Source: an uncultured Litoreibacter sp.
Lineage (GTDB): Bacteria; Pseudomonadota; Alphaproteobacteria; Rhodobacterales; Rhodobacteraceae
Direction of reading: 5' to 3'
DNA: 5,790 nt
NCBI GenBank assembly: GCA_937928335.1
Contig: CALFWN010000185.1
Location: forward strand, 1 to 5,790
This document shows, one piece after another, positions 5,664-5,790 of this stretch. Made by a program: the position numbers and the translations under genes. Each line of letters starts with the position of its first letter. The first letter of the stretch is position 1. The notes under the pieces were generated by a model. The model saw only the letters and a list, made by a program, of their open reading frames with translations, ran no database searches and was not told the origin of the DNA.

Positions 5664-5790
5664 CATCCCATAGGAAGTTCATTGGGTGTCCCATGGCGTG
5701 TCCCAAAGGGTGTCGCATGGGATGTCCCATATGACATCCCATAGAAAGTCCCGTAGGAAATCCCATAGGAGTCCATGGGACATCCCATAC
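5664..5790. repeat. Degenerate 12-bp tandem repeat (minisatellite), running off the window
   Basis: About eleven units of consensus TGTCCCATAGGA. Full 12-nt units start at 5664, 5687, 5699, 5711, 5723, 5735, 5747 and 5759. A divergent 11-nt unit lies at 5676-5686, a shortened 10-nt unit at 5771-5780, and a partial unit at 5781-5790. Each unit contains TCCCAT followed by an approximate complement, so units are near-palindromic around CCATGG. Conservation is highest at CCCAT and lowest at the first and last bases. The array reaches the window edge, so its full length is unknown. It is not a CRISPR array: units are too short and there are no spacers. Confidence 0.85.

Noticed and set aside
5664..5790. 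CRISPR array
   Set aside because: The period is 12 nt with continuous, drifting units and no spacers; CRISPR repeats are longer, conserved and separated by unique spacers.
4919..5790. A bacterial mobile element (insertion sequence or prophage end) inserted in the radical SAM gene
   Set aside because: No transposase or integrase frame, no terminal inverted repeat at the join and no target duplication is visible. The far end is outside the window, so this is unlikely rather than excluded.

Overview
The left 4.9 kb is high-GC bacterial DNA whose proteins look like those of a Rhodobacteraceae (Roseobacter-group) alphaproteobacterium. Genes there are tightly packed, with 4-nt overlaps. The right ~0.87 kb, from about 4919 to the window end, is different. 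It is visibly more AT-rich, holds no convincing bacterial gene, and is full of short degenerate repeats and palindromes ending in a 12-bp minisatellite. It reads like eukaryotic non-coding DNA. The switch falls inside a radical SAM gene and is the main oddity of the window.

Layout: (1) 1-198, plus strand: the 3' end of a hotdog-fold thioesterase gene. Its TAG stop shares a CTAG with the stop of the convergent pgi. (2) 3912 down to 195, minus strand: a three-gene operon zwf - pgl - pgi. Each junction is an ATGA stop/start overlap, so the order of translation is glucose-6-phosphate dehydrogenase, 6-phosphogluconolactonase, glucose-6-phosphate isomerase. (3) 3913-4114: a divergent intergenic region. 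It carries a plausible zwf promoter, a LacI-family-like operator at the predicted transcription start, and a second perfect inverted repeat further upstream. (4) 4115-4918, plus strand: a radical SAM protein with a canonical CxxxCxxC motif, whose 3' end is replaced by unrelated sequence. (5) 4919-5790: the foreign-looking stretch.

Together zwf, pgl and pgi convert fructose-6-phosphate and glucose-6-phosphate to 6-phosphogluconate and make NAD(P)H. This feeds the Entner-Doudoroff pathway, the usual glycolytic route in marine roseobacters (established knowledge; edd and eda are not in this window). The operator over the zwf start suggests sugar-responsive repression of the whole operon (inference).

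I do not see a convincing new biological system. The most consequential question is whether 4911-4920 is a real insertion or rearrangement, or a chimeric assembly or cloning join between a bacterium and a eukaryotic host or co-occurring organism. I favour the artefact, but the sequence alone cannot decide it.
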